Source: Platanthera guangdongensis
Lineage: Eukaryota; Streptophyta; Magnoliopsida; Asparagales; Orchidaceae
Direction: 5' to 3'
DNA: 64,000 nt
Assembly: GCA_039583875.1 (NCBI GenBank)
Contig: CM077151.1
Coordinates: forward strand, 22,072,766 to 22,136,765
The translations under genes were made by a program, and so were the position numbers. The notes beneath the pieces are model-generated. The model was not told the origin of the DNA. It worked only from the letters and a program-made list of their open reading frames with translations, and did no database searches. Shown here piece after piece: positions 42,911 through 54,176 of the stretch (the stretch's first letter is position 1; each line of letters begins with the position of its first letter).

Positions 42911-43223
42911 ACAGATAATTAATTATTTTGAGCTTGCCAAGTTAATTCGATCTCCTGATTACCATTATTTTCTTATTCGTGTATCCGCCACCTGAATTTT
43001 TGTGCCTATGGAATTATGTTTCTTGACGTTAGTATGTTCGCGTGGTCGCGTTACGTTCGTTTGCAACGGTTATGTTGTTTAGCCGTTCAAAATAACCCGC
43101 GAAATTGCTCCGAGCCATAATTATTTAAAGAGATCATCGAGAGTTTATAATTTAAAACTACAGCCCATGTTTCAGTCTACATCAATTTAAAATAAAGCTA
43201 TGCAAATAATTGAGTTAGTAGAT
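42911..43223. other. Unassigned stretch
   Basis: AT-rich, nothing recognised. Confidence 0.4.
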
Positions 43224-43233
43224 ACCAAGAATT

Positions 43234-43742
43234 AGGGCTGAGCATATTATTCGAAACTCGAAAGTCGCTCGAAATTCGCTCGAAACTCGCTCGAAAATTG
43301 AGTCGAATCGGAATCGATTAAAATTGATTCGACTCAATTGGAGTCGATTCAATTTGACTCAATCTAATTTTGAGCCAGCCCTGAATCGCTCGAAATATGA
43401 TTCGAATCAACTCGAATTAATTAAACATATTATGTATTTATTGATATATTCTTATTTTTAAATTAAAAATAATAAAATTTAAATCAAAATAAAAAGAATG
43501 AAGTTTCTAAGTGTTTTGTATGCTAAATTTATAGGTTGTCCAATTAATTTTGAGCAAAATAGGAATAAAGAGAAAAATTGCTCAATTTCGAGTCGACTCG
43601 ATTCGATTTCGAGCCGACTAGGAATCGAGCCATTTCGAGTCGAGCAGACTCGACTCAAAATCAATTTTGAGCCGAGTTCGAGTCGAAAATTTCGATTTCA
43701 AGTCGAGCCAAAATCGCTCGAACTCGACTTGATATCAGCCCT
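43234..43742. mobile_element. 509-bp inverted-repeat DNA element with 10-bp TSD
   Basis: Ends AGGGCTG...CAGCCCT, with direct repeat ACCAAGAATT at 43224-43233 and 43743-43752. The body is made of CGACTCGA/TCGAGTCG-like repeats and can fold on itself. TSD length suggests a Mutator- or hAT-like origin. No transposase. Confidence 0.8.
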
Positions 43743-43797
43743 ACCAAGAATTGGAGATTAGATTTCACGAACAATACGTATGTCATTCGGTCCTTCC

Positions 43798-43975
43798 AAC
43801 TCAACTCCATTACTACACGCAATTCTAGTTGTTGCTTCGCTGGAGGGTTAATTACTCGCTCAGAAACTCACTCGAGGGACTTTAACAACTCAACTCCATT
43901 ACTACACGCAACTCTAGCCGTTGCTTCGCCAGAGGGTAAAATACTCGCTCACAAACTCACTAGAGGGACTATATA
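43798..43975. repeat. 89-bp tandem duplication
   Basis: AACTCAACTCCATTACTACA begins at 43798 and again at 43887; both end with AACTCACT(C/A)GAGGGACT. Confidence 0.85.
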
Positions 43976-44137
43976 TAGCTCATTGTTTCCCTCTAAAAAA
44001 CATGGGTTAATTACTCGCTCACAAACTCCCTCTAAAATCTTGTTTTTAATTACTTTTGTAAAACCTAAGGCGCCTTTTTTGGTTATAGGTGGGAAGAATT
44101 AAGACATGTAAAAGGACTAAACAAAATGCATAAGATT

Positions 44138-44326
44138 ATGGCCCCATTTGGCAAAAACCCGACCAACATAAAATGTATGTTTGGCATGACAATGGTTGTG
44201 ACCGCCACCAAGGAAAGAAAACTAGTTTTGAACATAAAAGTGAAAGACGTTCCTTAGGTGAGGTCAGGCGCTCACGAACGACGGTTTATAATCACCACGC
44301 TGACGACCGCCACCGCCGCACTAAAC
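44138..44326 (-). mobile_element. Miniature element, copy 2
   Basis: Reverse orientation relative to copy 1: GACCGCCACC, CTAGTTTTGAACATAAAAG and TCACGAACGACGG match its body in reverse. Faces copy 3 head to head. Confidence 0.6.
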
Positions 44327-44454
44327 ATAGCATCTATTTCTTTCTCTCTCTCTCATTCCAATTTGAACATATTCAATATATCGTTTGATCTTTCTTATCA
44401 ATTTGATATTTCCATTGAAATATACATGTTTTACTTGTTTCATCCGACTTTCTC

Positions 44455-44672
44455 ATGTTTGGCGCGGTGGTGGTGGTTGTGAACGCGGTGGTCATGAACT
44501 GTCGTTCGTGAACGCCCAACCTCACCTAAAAAATTCATGCATTTTATGCTCAAACTCGTTTATGTTCTTGGTAGCGGTCATAAACTTTGTTTTGCCAAAC
44601 ATACATTCTATGATAATGACGTTTTTTTACCAAACTCACCAAAGCAAATAAGACATGTCAAACAAAGCCTTA
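44455..44672 (+). mobile_element. Miniature element, copy 3
   Basis: TTTGGCGCGGTGGTGGTGGT, GAACGCGGTGGTCATGAACT and GCAAATAAGACATGTCAAAC match copy 1 in order. About 130 bp of AT-rich spacer separates it from copy 2. Confidence 0.65.
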
Positions 44673-44986
44673 GAGTTAAAGGGTTATACAAAAACTTGTA
44701 TCTTAGAGTGGCTCATAATAACAAGATCATTAATGATCTGTGTATGAGTAGTTGAGATGTTCTTTTATGACATTGGTACAAAACCCTAGTCCACAACAAT
44801 TTCTTAAATCCTGTGTTTTGCACTTTTGCAACCAATTATATATTTATATTTCCTAATAATACACGGGTTGGATTTGTGATTCCTTCTGCTCTATTTCTCA
44901 ATGGAAATTTTATCTTGCACGTGTGAGAAGCATGATTTATCTATTCCTACTTCGACGAGATTTTCATTTATAATTTACAAAGCATT
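44673..44986. other. Unassigned stretch
   Basis: No gene or element recognised. Confidence 0.4.
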
Positions 44987-44999
44987 ATTTTCTATTAGA

Positions 45000-45110
45000 C
45001 GCGACCTTTTGCAAAAATGCAGGATAAGGCTTGCCTACATTTCATCCTAGTGGTGGGACCCTTACTTGGACCCTCACTGCGCGGCATGCTTTGTGCACCG
45101 GGCTGCCCCT
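45000..45110 (-). mobile_element. Au-type SINE
   Basis: On - it starts GGGGCAGCCCGGTGCACAAA and runs to CTGCATTTTTGCAAAAGGTC, as in the plant Au SINE family, which derives from a tRNA and is moved by LINE enzymes. A 13-bp target duplication ATTTTCTATTAGA flanks it at 44987-44999 and 45111-45123. Confidence 0.88.
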
Positions 45111-45123
45111 ATTTTCTATTAGA

Positions 45124-45756
45124 TGCTCTTCGCTTGATGAATTGACTCATTTCCAATTTTCCCATACAAAGGAACTAAAATCTATTTTTAATTAATTTAG
45201 CTTCTATAGGTGTGAGTAAAATCATTCCTCTACTACAATCATTCATTTACCCTCCCTAATTTTGTGACCCATTAATCTTAATTTATAATTTATGACACAC
45301 TCAACATTAATAATTATTTTAATGCCCAACATTCATATTTATATAACATCCGAAACCTAATTGCATTTAAATATATTATTTTATTAAAAGCTAACTGCAC
45401 ATACAATAAAATGGATCGAAATTTTGCTCAACGCCTAGGTCAATATTTTAAGGAGGCACTGAGAACTAAGGAAGGTGTTCTTTTGCAAAACAGAATTATT
45501 ATTCTTCTTTCTCACCGATTAAATGTTCTGTAACTTACAATCATTGGGTGGAGCAAACACAACATATTGGAATCTCAGAAAAACTCTTAATCTCTTTATG
45601 GAGAGAGATCACTTCCATCAGAGTCAATTCTATCATTCTACTTGTGATCTCCCTTCCCTTATAAAAAGCACCTTCATTTATGGTCTCTAGCCACGTAAAC
45701 TGTTATGGTCCCAAGTTCCCAACCCCAACACTTTATCGTTAGTATCTTTTATTAGT
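45124..45756. other. Unassigned stretch
   Basis: AT-rich; 45640-45680 resembles a promoter or LTR (CCCTTATAAAAAGCACC) but no coding sequence follows before the LINE. Confidence 0.35.
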
Positions 45757-45773
45757 AGTGTGCTTAATGTTAG

Positions 45774-47298
45774 GAAAATAGAAACATAACATTTTATCGT
45801 AAAATTCAAGCATCGGAGGTAAATAATGTTTTAAAACAATGAAAAATGAAAAGGTGGGTGGGTCAGACAATATACTCATCAAAATATGAAAGTGTCAAAG
45901 AAAAGAAGGAATTTTGTGACTTACATGTTTCTTCAATAAGATACTGAAGACAAAGAGAATTTCGGACCAATGAAGAGAAATTATCTGGGTACATTTGTAT
46001 CAAAACAAAAGAGATATATAAAATGGTGTCAATTACAAAGAAATTAAATTAATGAGTCATACCATGAACCTATGAGAATGAGTAATAGAAAGAACATTAA
46101 AATGAGAGACTAGTATCTCGGAGAACCAATTTGGATTCATGTCAGGGCGGTCGACCGTGGAAGCTATACATATCTTGAAGAGACTCATTGACATATATTG
46201 GGATAGAAAATAAGATTTGCATTTGTTGTTTATCGACCTTAAGGAGGATTATAATAGGATTCCAAGAGAAGTCTTATGGAGAGTCTTAAAAAAAGATGTA
46301 AATATATCATACATTGACATAATCAAAGATATGTATATAAATTCAGTGACGAAGGTGAGGGTATCTGGAGGATTAACACAGGAATTCTCTATTACTGTTG
46401 GCTTACAATAAGGGTCAGATTTAAGCCCTTATCTTTTCACTTTTATCTTAGATGAGTTCACCAGACATATCCAACAAGCAATAACTTGGTGTTTCATGTT
46501 TGCGGATGATATTGTTTTTGTCGATATGACGAGCGAGGGTGTAAATATGAAACTTGAATTTTGGCAAGACACTTTTTAAAAAGAAGGGTTTTAGGTTAAG
46601 CAAAGCAAAGACAAAGTATATGGAGCTTAAATTTAGAAGTGCAACAAGGATGGATGACTCTGTTATTAAGTTGGTGATCAAGATATTTCACATAGTGAGT
46701 GCTTTAAATATTTGGGATCGATAATCCAAAAACATAGAGGTGTAGATAAAGATGTGAATCCAAGCAGGTTGGTTGAAATGGAGAGGCGCGTCAGGGATCT
46801 TATGTGATCGTAAAGTGCAATTAAAACTTAAAGGCATGTTTTACCGTATTGCAATTAGACAAGCGATTCTCTATGGTTCTGAGTGTTGGGCAGTGAATTG
46901 CGTACATGAGCAAAAAATGGGAGTTGCGGAGATGAGAATGCTTATGTGGATGTGTGGACACACGAGATTGGATAAATTTAGGAATGAATGTATCAAGGAT
47001 AAGACAGTAGTGGCACCAATTGCAGAGAAAATGTGAGAATCTCGGCTGAGATGGTCTGGACACATATAAAGGAGACCATTAGAGGCACATGTTAGGCGTT
47101 GTGAGAGTTTAGTCACTAGACTTGTTAAATGGGGGAGGGGTAGAACAATAAAGACCTGGAATGAAACTATAAGGAAAGACATGATGTACTTAGGCATTAG
47201 TGAGATTATGACTAAAGATATGGCACAATGATAACAAAGGATCCATATAGCCAACCCCACTATAGTGGGGTAAAGCCTTGAGTGTTGTTGTTGTCGTC
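45774..47298 (+). mobile_element. RTE-type LINE, 5' truncated
   Basis: 17-bp target duplication AGTGTGCTTAATGTTAG at 45757-45773 and 47299-47315. Protein remnants on + belong to a plant RTE-type LINE, and the 3' end is TTGTTGTTGTC, a short repeat tail typical of RTE elements. The endonuclease part is absent, as expected for a 5'-truncated copy. Confidence 0.9.
45840..47240 (+). pseudogene. LINE reverse transcriptase remnant
   Basis: RT motif A lies in LLFIDLKEDYNRIPREVLWR (about 46222), followed by YIDIIKDMYINSVTKVRVSG. The catalytic motif is FMFADDIVFVD (about 46497). The C-terminal part includes YGSECWAVNCVHEQKMGVAE, MRMLMWMCGHTRLDKFRNEC and WSGHI. Stops and frame changes are spread along it. 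It would reverse transcribe its own RNA at a nicked target if intact. Confidence 0.85.
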
Positions 47299-47315
47299 AG
47301 TGTGCTTAATGTTAG

Positions 47316-47679
47316 ATGGTTAGAATTTGCATTTAAGAATAGTCTTGTAACATATATAAAGGCAAGTGTGGGTCTTGAAATATTATCAAAGAAGTATTTC
47401 TCATTTCCTCTTATCTTGAGTAAGAGATTTTGGTAGCTCTCTCCTCCCAAGTAAGACCCCGTCTCGGTAGCCGTGGTTTCGACTCCAAAATATCCCTTCC
47501 ACCTCCGGTCACCACTCCGGCGAGTACAAAACATAAACACAATCAATTTCTAGGTTGCAATTCATACACAACTTAAAGATCATCCAATAATCAATTCACT
47601 GGGCTTTTATAAGCAAATTTTTTTTGTTGGTAATATCAGGTATAGTTTTGCAACATACGAGGCATTAGTGATTACATTG
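47316..47679. other. Possible solo LTR or promoter stretch
   Basis: ACATATATAAAGGCAAG (near 47351) is TATA-like and CTCTCTCC-rich sequence follows. It could be the LTR the LINE inserted into. No coding sequence. Confidence 0.3.
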
Positions 47680-48965
47680 TGATGTAGGGTAGGCTTGTGT
47701 GTGGGTACTAGAATGCAACCCTAATGTGGAGTGTAGGGAGATAATTTTAACATTTTTGAATACCATATGCGACACATGCAAAGACCGACGACGGAACCAA
47801 CACATGGCAATAAATAACTTAAACTGCATACAATTATTTTAAACAAAAGCAAGTAATTCCTTGAGCAGAACAGACTTTGGTTTTCCTCTGCGTGCACGCA
47901 GCCAAAGCGCGAGCGCACAACGAATTGGTCATGCAAATCACTAAATAATCTAGAACAACAAAAAATGATGTTATAGATCCAAACAAACATGATATCTCAT
48001 TACCATATTTTGATATAGAAAACAAAGTCCATACAACAAAATAATACTCACAAAGTAGGAGGAAGTCGTAGGGTGGAGCTCTGACGTTCCAGACGGTAGA
48101 AAATGCAATTCGGCGGTAAGGATGGAGACAGGAGAATGGGTGGTTGCTGGAATCGGTGTATTGGATAGGATAGGGGGAGGAGAGAGGGGAGGGGGCGAGG
48201 GCTGAATTCGAAGCCGTTTGCTGGATCAGTATGAGAATCAGAAAATGGGAGTGGTATGACTACTGAAACAACATCGTGGGGTGAGGAAAAATGCATGGAA
48301 CTATTGGGAGGGCGCTAAGGTTTCCAGGGAGGCAAGCAGTAGTTTCCTGGGGAGGCGGGTGTAGGTTCTAGGAAGGATCTAAGGGAAATAGTGGGAAAGG
48401 TTAGGTGTGAGGGGTTGTGAGAAGCTTGGGGAGGAGGGGAGGGGGCCTTTTTTTTGGAGGTGATGATTGTTGATCAAGGATTAATCGGGCCTTACGGTGG
48501 GGAACCGAGGGTTTCCTTCAGTTCTTTTCTGGAAGTAGTGGGGGATGATAGTAAGTTCGGTGAGGGTTAAGAGGGGAAAACAACGGGCATGGAAGGTGAA
48601 ACCAAGGTGAAGAGGGAAAATACCTAGGGCCTCAAAGAGTCGTTGCCATGAGGGAATCGCCGGTTTCTGAGGAAGAATGTCTCCAAAATCTACAATGCTC
48701 TTGGTGATTTCCCCCTTCTACTTATAAGAAACTACCTAGGGCATCTCTTACATCAACGGTGTTGATTGGCCGTTAATGTAACAAACCCAATTACAATATA
48801 TAAAAAATATGAAAAATAAAATGTAATATATGAAATTGCAAGTAAATGAAAATCCAAATGCAAACTATGAAGTCAGATCGCCGACCCGGTCAAGTCCTCC
48901 TGCACAAATACACGATCGTAGGTCCAATCCTGCGGCTAGCCATCTCTGGTGGGTGATCACCATCA
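47680..48965 (-). repeat. 3' LTR, about 1,286 bp
   Basis: Begins TGATGTAGGG and ends ...CACCATCA on +, giving TGATG/CATCA inverted ends, followed by ACTCCCCCC (polypurine tract on -, 48966-48974). A relative fragment is at 17849-17935. The right boundary is inferred. Confidence 0.65.
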
Positions 48966-49213
48966 ACTCCCCCCAACCGAAAGTCTTCATCTACGATGAA
49001 TGGAGACGATCATATTGTAGTCGAAGTCCAGGGGTGAGTAAGTCAAGCTCTGCATGCGCTATCTAAGTGTCATCGATGAAAGATCGACCTCACCAATGTA
49101 CTAAGTACCGGCATACAAGACCATCGAAAAAGGGGGCGTACTCTTACCGTCCTGTGATACTATCTCTGTGATGCTCTTTGCCCTCAATTCGCATGTTGGT
49201 GGACTTGGAGCGA

Positions 49214-50160
49214 TCAGTGCTGCCAACAGTGAAGGCATAGAAGATTGATCCAAAGATGGGTAGGTTTCAGGGGCGGGGTGGGTGTGGGACTGAGGATGTG
49301 GAGGTGAACTGGTGAAGACTCAACATGGTCTCCACTATATAAGTCTGCACACTTATGAGGCTCGTAGTATAGCACCAGGTCCTCAACATTAAATACGGGA
49401 TGGATACCCATGCTCACGGGGATATTAAGCTCGTAGGCATTCGTTCTAATCTTCGCATGACTATGTAGGAACTCATTCACTTGATACTTAACTTTTTGGC
49501 AGGCCCACGAGGGAGTCTCTCAATGCGGATTCGTACCATCAATTGCTCGCCTTCCAGAAATACAAGTTCTAGCATGTGAACACCTGCATGCAATTTATAA
49601 TATTCAATACTAATAATGATTCGTCGTCAAACTGACTCATGCAACTCATACAAATGACGCATAAAGAACTCAGCTGACTCACTGAGGCGACACTCTAATG
49701 GAACGGGGATAAGGTCGATAGGTTTCCAAGACTCGTAACCTAGTACTACATGAAATGGGCTCAACATAGTAGACTTATTAACCGAGCTATCGCAGGAGAA
49801 GTCCGTAATGAGGATCGAATCCCAACTAGATGCATGCTCACTCACCAGACACCTAAGCAGGTTCCTTAGACTTCTATTAACCACCTCAGTATGCATGTCC
49901 GTCTGAGGGTTGTAAGACTACAAAAACTTCAAGGTTGTGTCAGTCTTGTGTTATAGTGTCTTCCCAGGGCTATTGTGGAACATGTAGAGGGGTGTACATG
50001 CCGGTGTTTTGTTTGGCCCCTTGGTTGTTTGACAAGTATGGTAATGTCGAAAGACGCGAACCACATCTTTCTTCAGGCTCAGCCAATAAAAACAATCATG
50101 TACAATAGCAATCGACTTATTCTTACTGAAATGTCTGGCAACGCCACCAACATGCATCTC
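49214..50160 (-). pseudogene. gypsy integrase without its core
   Basis: On - the zinc-binding end is visible (GGVARHFSKNKSIAIVHDCF, VFRHYHTCQTTKG). Within about 60 bp it reaches YNPQTDMHTEVVNRSLRNLL, the end of the core, so the catalytic core with two of its acidic residues is deleted at 49900-49960. After that come LSPFHVVLGYESWKPIDLIP and the C-terminal MGIHPVFNVEDLVLYYEP. Nonfunctional as an integrase. Confidence 0.8.
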
Positions 50161-50487
50161 CTAGATTAGGTAATCATGATAGGAGGTCATGGGTATGCAC
50201 AGGAGAGGCCCTCAGTATAAATAACCTTCAATAATCTGGAACTCATCAGTAGGTTCCTGGGGATCTCTCAACAAAGTGGCGTATACCTCACCAAAATCTG
50301 GACAAGTCAGATAGTTAGTCATCACTCCTTCAAACTTATCCACTCAGGTTCTCAACATACGCAGTAATGTGACTCGGCGGCTCAGAGCAATCGCATGTTT
50401 ATTCTCAACGCATGCATGGTGTTTGAGAACACACTGAAAGTCCTGTAGATACTCGATTCACTTGGCGTGTTGATGACCTAACTTCTT

Positions 50488-51480
50488 CTATGAATCCATG
50501 TAACGCAGCGCCTGGTGATCAGAATAAAGCACAAACTCCCGGAGTAGGAGGTAGTGTCTCCAGTAGCGCAGAGATTGGACAATAGCATAGAACTCTCGAT
50601 TGTAGTTAAAGTATTTCTTCTTGTCTTCGTTCAGTTTATCACTCAAGTAGGAAACTGAATGCCCCTCCTGACTCAACACACCAACTATGCCAATGTCAGA
50701 TATGTCGCACACGACTTCAAATGCTCCAGTGAAATCAGGAAGTCTCAGGACAAGGGCAGGCGTTGATCTCTCTTTAATCGCCTCAAATGTCAGAATGGTA
50801 GTTGCGGTACACTGAAAATCTCTCTTGCGGAGGCAACTCATAAAAAGGGTCATAATCGTGCAAAACCCTTGACGAACGTCCTAAAAAAGGTTGCAAGGTC
50901 ATGAAAGTTGTGGGACTTATAAATAATTAAGGGTATGAGCCACTCGCGAATGGACTTGACCTTTATAGGGTCAACAAATACTCCAATGGCGGAGACAATA
51001 AATCCTAAGTGGACCTACTCAAACAACAATGAACACTTCTTCAAATTCAAAATTAGTTTCTCCTTGCGGAGAATATCAAACAAGAGTCTCAAGTGCTCAA
51101 GGTGGTCAGCATGAGTTTGGCTGTAGATCAGAATGTCGTCAAAATATACGACTAAAACATGTCCATGTAGGGTCGTAACACCTGCATTATGATTCTCATA
51201 AAAATACTCGGGTATTCGATAGCCCAAATAACATGACTAACCACTCATACAGACCATCTTTGGTCTTAAAGGCGATCTTCCACTCGTCCTCTTTCAGTAC
51301 TCGGATCTGGTGGTACCCACTACGAAGGTCGATCTTCGAGAAGATTTGGGCATCTGCCATCGTGTATAATAAGTCGTCAAATCGGGATCTTCGAGAAGAT
51401 TTGGGCACCTGCCATCGCGTACAATAAGTCGTCAAACCGGGGGATAGGGAAGTGGTACCTCACAGTAATCTTGTTTATAG
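50488..51480 (-). pseudogene. gypsy reverse transcriptase and RNase H
   Basis: [40 protein letters not shown], then the active-site segment HVLVVYFDDILIYSQTH, with the catalytic FDD intact, and LRKEKLILNLKKCSLLFE. RNase H: LVLRLPDFTGAFEVVCDISD and EFVLYSDHQALRYMDS. Frame changes near 51200 and 50870. A 55-bp tandem duplication (51331-51440) disrupts RT motif A. Confidence 0.85.
51331..51440. repeat. 55-bp tandem duplication inside RT
   Basis: Units 51331-51385 and 51386-51440 begin GATCTTCGAGAAGATTTGGG. They differ at four positions, each T in the left copy and C in the right copy. Confidence 0.92.
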
Positions 51481-52120
51481 CTCAGTTATCAATAGACAAT
51501 ACCGGTCTCAACGCTATCTCTCAAAAACTCGCTTTGTCTCAAGATATACAATGGTCTCAATGAGCTCATACTAGCATAGGGCTCAACTCGGCCCTTATAT
51601 TTCTCCTTGAGTTGGGTAGGGGATAGCGTGATCTTTAGACACTTATCATAATAGACATGTGTTAGATTGACCGAAACACATCACACTACGTGGGTGACAT
51701 CCATGTGAATGACATTACACCACACTTGATCCTCAAATATAAAAAAACTGATCAAAACAAGGCTTCACTGGGTAACTTAGATCGCAGTCTTCTAGACCCG
51801 CATGACACTATAAGGGTGGGGGCAAGGCTCAGCCTTCACCTGCATACGCTCAGAACACTTTTGGGACACGATATTCACCTAACTCCCACTATCTATAACC
51901 AATTTGCAAGGACCTTCTGCACTACGGTAATATGTATAAAAGATAGTGGTGTGTTGTCAGTCCTCGTCTCCATGTGAAGCATGCAATAGATGTATAACTA
52001 CTCCCATCTTCAATGATCACTCAGCATCACCCTCCCAATCATCTTCTATAGTGGCTACAATCTCCTCATCATCTGTATCCTAAAACCTAAGTGATAGGAT
52101 CATTGTCCTCAATAAGTAGA
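51481..52120 (-). pseudogene. gypsy protease and RT start, decayed
   Basis: Position between RT and gag implies protease and the RT N-terminus. Only short matches remain, such as a DSG-like site region near 51890 (the AIDSG-type motif is not intact). Low recognisability. Confidence 0.4.
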
Positions 52121-52122
52121 TT

Positions 52123-53410
52123 CTACGTGGAACACTGCGTCGTCACATGACCTCTACCAAAGCATCTAAAATACAATGAATGCTCCTGGGCTTGGGAGCA
52201 ACCGTGATAATCGCTTTGCCCTTCGTGTTGGCAGACACATGAGAGGTAGTAGGTGCAATTGGGTTGGTCTCCTAAATGTAGTCTTGTCTGTGCGCGTGGG
52301 TGCCTGTCTTGGCCCAGTAGAGCGGTAGCACTGCTCATACTCCAAAGCTAACTTGAAAATCAGCTCAAAAAATGAGGATGAGCTCTCTGCGAATATTAGT
52401 CCTCATCCTAGCTCAAAAGTGGGATGGTGTCGCCATGGGCTCCTCTAAAATGTCACTTCGAACGACCAACTCAACGATGCGGGACATATAGTTGGCAACA
52501 GAGAGGGACAAATGTTGAAAAGCATATAGTTGGTCCAGGAGCTGATCTCGGAAAGATGTTGGTAGGTACTTATCCTTCAGCCTCTACTTCATGTTCGCCC
52601 ATCTGGTGATGGGATAATAGTCATCGTAATCTAAACTCATCTTAAGGCTCGTCCAAGACATCTTTGCCTGACCATGAAGCTTCATTTTTACGAAGAGGAC
52701 TCGACGCTCATCGCTCATCTCACACTACTCGAAGTAGTGGTCCATGTTTAGAAGCCAGTCATTGAAGGCCTTCGGGTTCGGATGACTCCCGAAGGAAGGA
52801 CCGTCATTAAGGATATGTCGGGTGATGTCGTCCTCCTGAGGAGGGACTCCACGGCGGGGCTCTCGACAATCCTCATAATAATCATTGTGATCATAGTCGT
52901 GTCGAGCGGGTGGGGGTCGCGCTCTCTATGGCCGGGGTTATAATAGTCTTCACAATCATGATCGCGGCGACCGGGTGGGGATCCATGAACTCTTTGACCC
53001 GGCGGCAGAGGATGCCTAACATAAGTGGGGCCCTGTCGTCGCTCAGGGTGTGGTCGGGGTTTCGCCTCAAAGGTGGTGTGAGGCCACGATGGGGAACCTC
53101 ACAATGACACCCCTGGGCCGAAGGTCAGGGGGAGGATGCACATTGGGGTCCTCCTCAGGAGAGTCACTCTGTTGTGTCGGCGTCTCCCTTGGGTTCTCTA
53201 AATTTTCAATACACGTGTTCATCTCAACGAAGTCATGACGAAGATCCTCAAACCGGGTGCCTAGAGTATTAAAACGATCTAAGACTAACCAATGAAATTC
53301 AGCGAGGGACATGCCTGAATTCGAGTAAGCCGCTTGGTCATCAATGATACAAGGATCGGACATAAGGGATCTAAAAAACCTACCACTACAGAGCATAAAG
53401 CTCAAACCTT
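52123..53410 (-). pseudogene. gypsy gag
   Basis: Starts near 53365 (MSDPCIIDDQAAYSNSGMSL), with EFHWLVLDRFNTLGTRFEDL and a Pro/Arg-rich stretch. Further on is a capsid core (FNDWLLNMDHY near 52750) and a zinc knuckle YFRCFGRGHVTTQC near 52145 with its first Cys replaced. Similar in layout to gag at 55505. Stops are frequent. Confidence 0.7.
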
Positions 53411-53412
53411 GA

Positions 53413-53424
53413 GCTATGATACCA
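53413..53424 (-). other. Primer binding site of gypsy element
   Basis: GCTATGATACCA on + reads TGGTATCATAGC on -, one change from the initiator tRNA-Met complement, two bases from the LTR. Confidence 0.75.
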
Positions 53425-53426
53425 AT

Positions 53427-53665
53427 TGATGTAGGGTATGATTTGGGAGGGGGTACAGAATGCAACCTTAATGTGGAGTGTAGGGAAATAATTCAAACAT
53501 CCTTAAATACTATATGTGATACGTATGTAAAGACCGACGGCGAAACCAAAACATAGCAATAAATAATTCAAACCATGCACAACTATTATCAACAAAAGCA
53601 AGTAATTCCTTGAGCACAGAAAGTTTTGGCTTTACTCCACGCAGAGAGCCAAAGCGCAAGCCATT
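53427..53665 (-). repeat. 5' LTR, recognisable part
   Basis: TGATGTAGGGTATG, GCAATAAATAATTCAAACCA and AAAGCAAGTAATTCCTTGAG match the left LTR in order. Beyond about 53665 I cannot align the two, so this LTR is truncated or strongly diverged. The stretch to 54176 is unassigned. Confidence 0.65.
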
Positions 53666-54176
53666 ATCAACTCCAGTAAAGGTGTCGATGTGTTACTGCT
53701 CTTTACAATTCACAAAATAAAATTAAAATCTCCAGCGGAAGTTTGGCAAATACGTAGATTTGAACCATTAACATAGAAACCCCATAACATACATCAATTT
53801 ATATTCTCAAGGTTATGATAGATTACATGAAAATGAAGACAAGAAAAATGTCATCTTTAAAATTCTCAAATCCATGCACATCATTAAAAATATTCTTGCA
53901 TAAATGAAGTCAATATGGCATGCATTGTACTCTCTCTTTGGATAATGTGACATTACAAAGCTTAGTGATTGGAATTAAAAAGTAATTTTTACATATCGTA
54001 AATAAAGTCTCCTATATCTTGAAGATTGAAGTACATGGAATTTCTCTGATTTAGCTCATTCAATTTTTCAACAAAATCCACTGTGAGGTGATTCTTCTAA
54101 CTTAATATTCCTCCATAGCAAAACCCAAAGCAACACAAGCAATTCCAAATACCTTCAAAATTTCAGGAAGTCTAAA

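Larger units (their letters stand above)
47680..53665 (-). mobile_element. Ty3/gypsy element, decayed
   Basis: LTRs start TGATGTAGGG at 47680 and 53427. The left one ends CACCATCA at 48965 beside a polypurine tract. The right one can be followed only to about 53665. PBS next to 53427 sets the orientation as -. Gag, RT, RNase H and parts of integrase are present with many stops. Confidence 0.85.
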
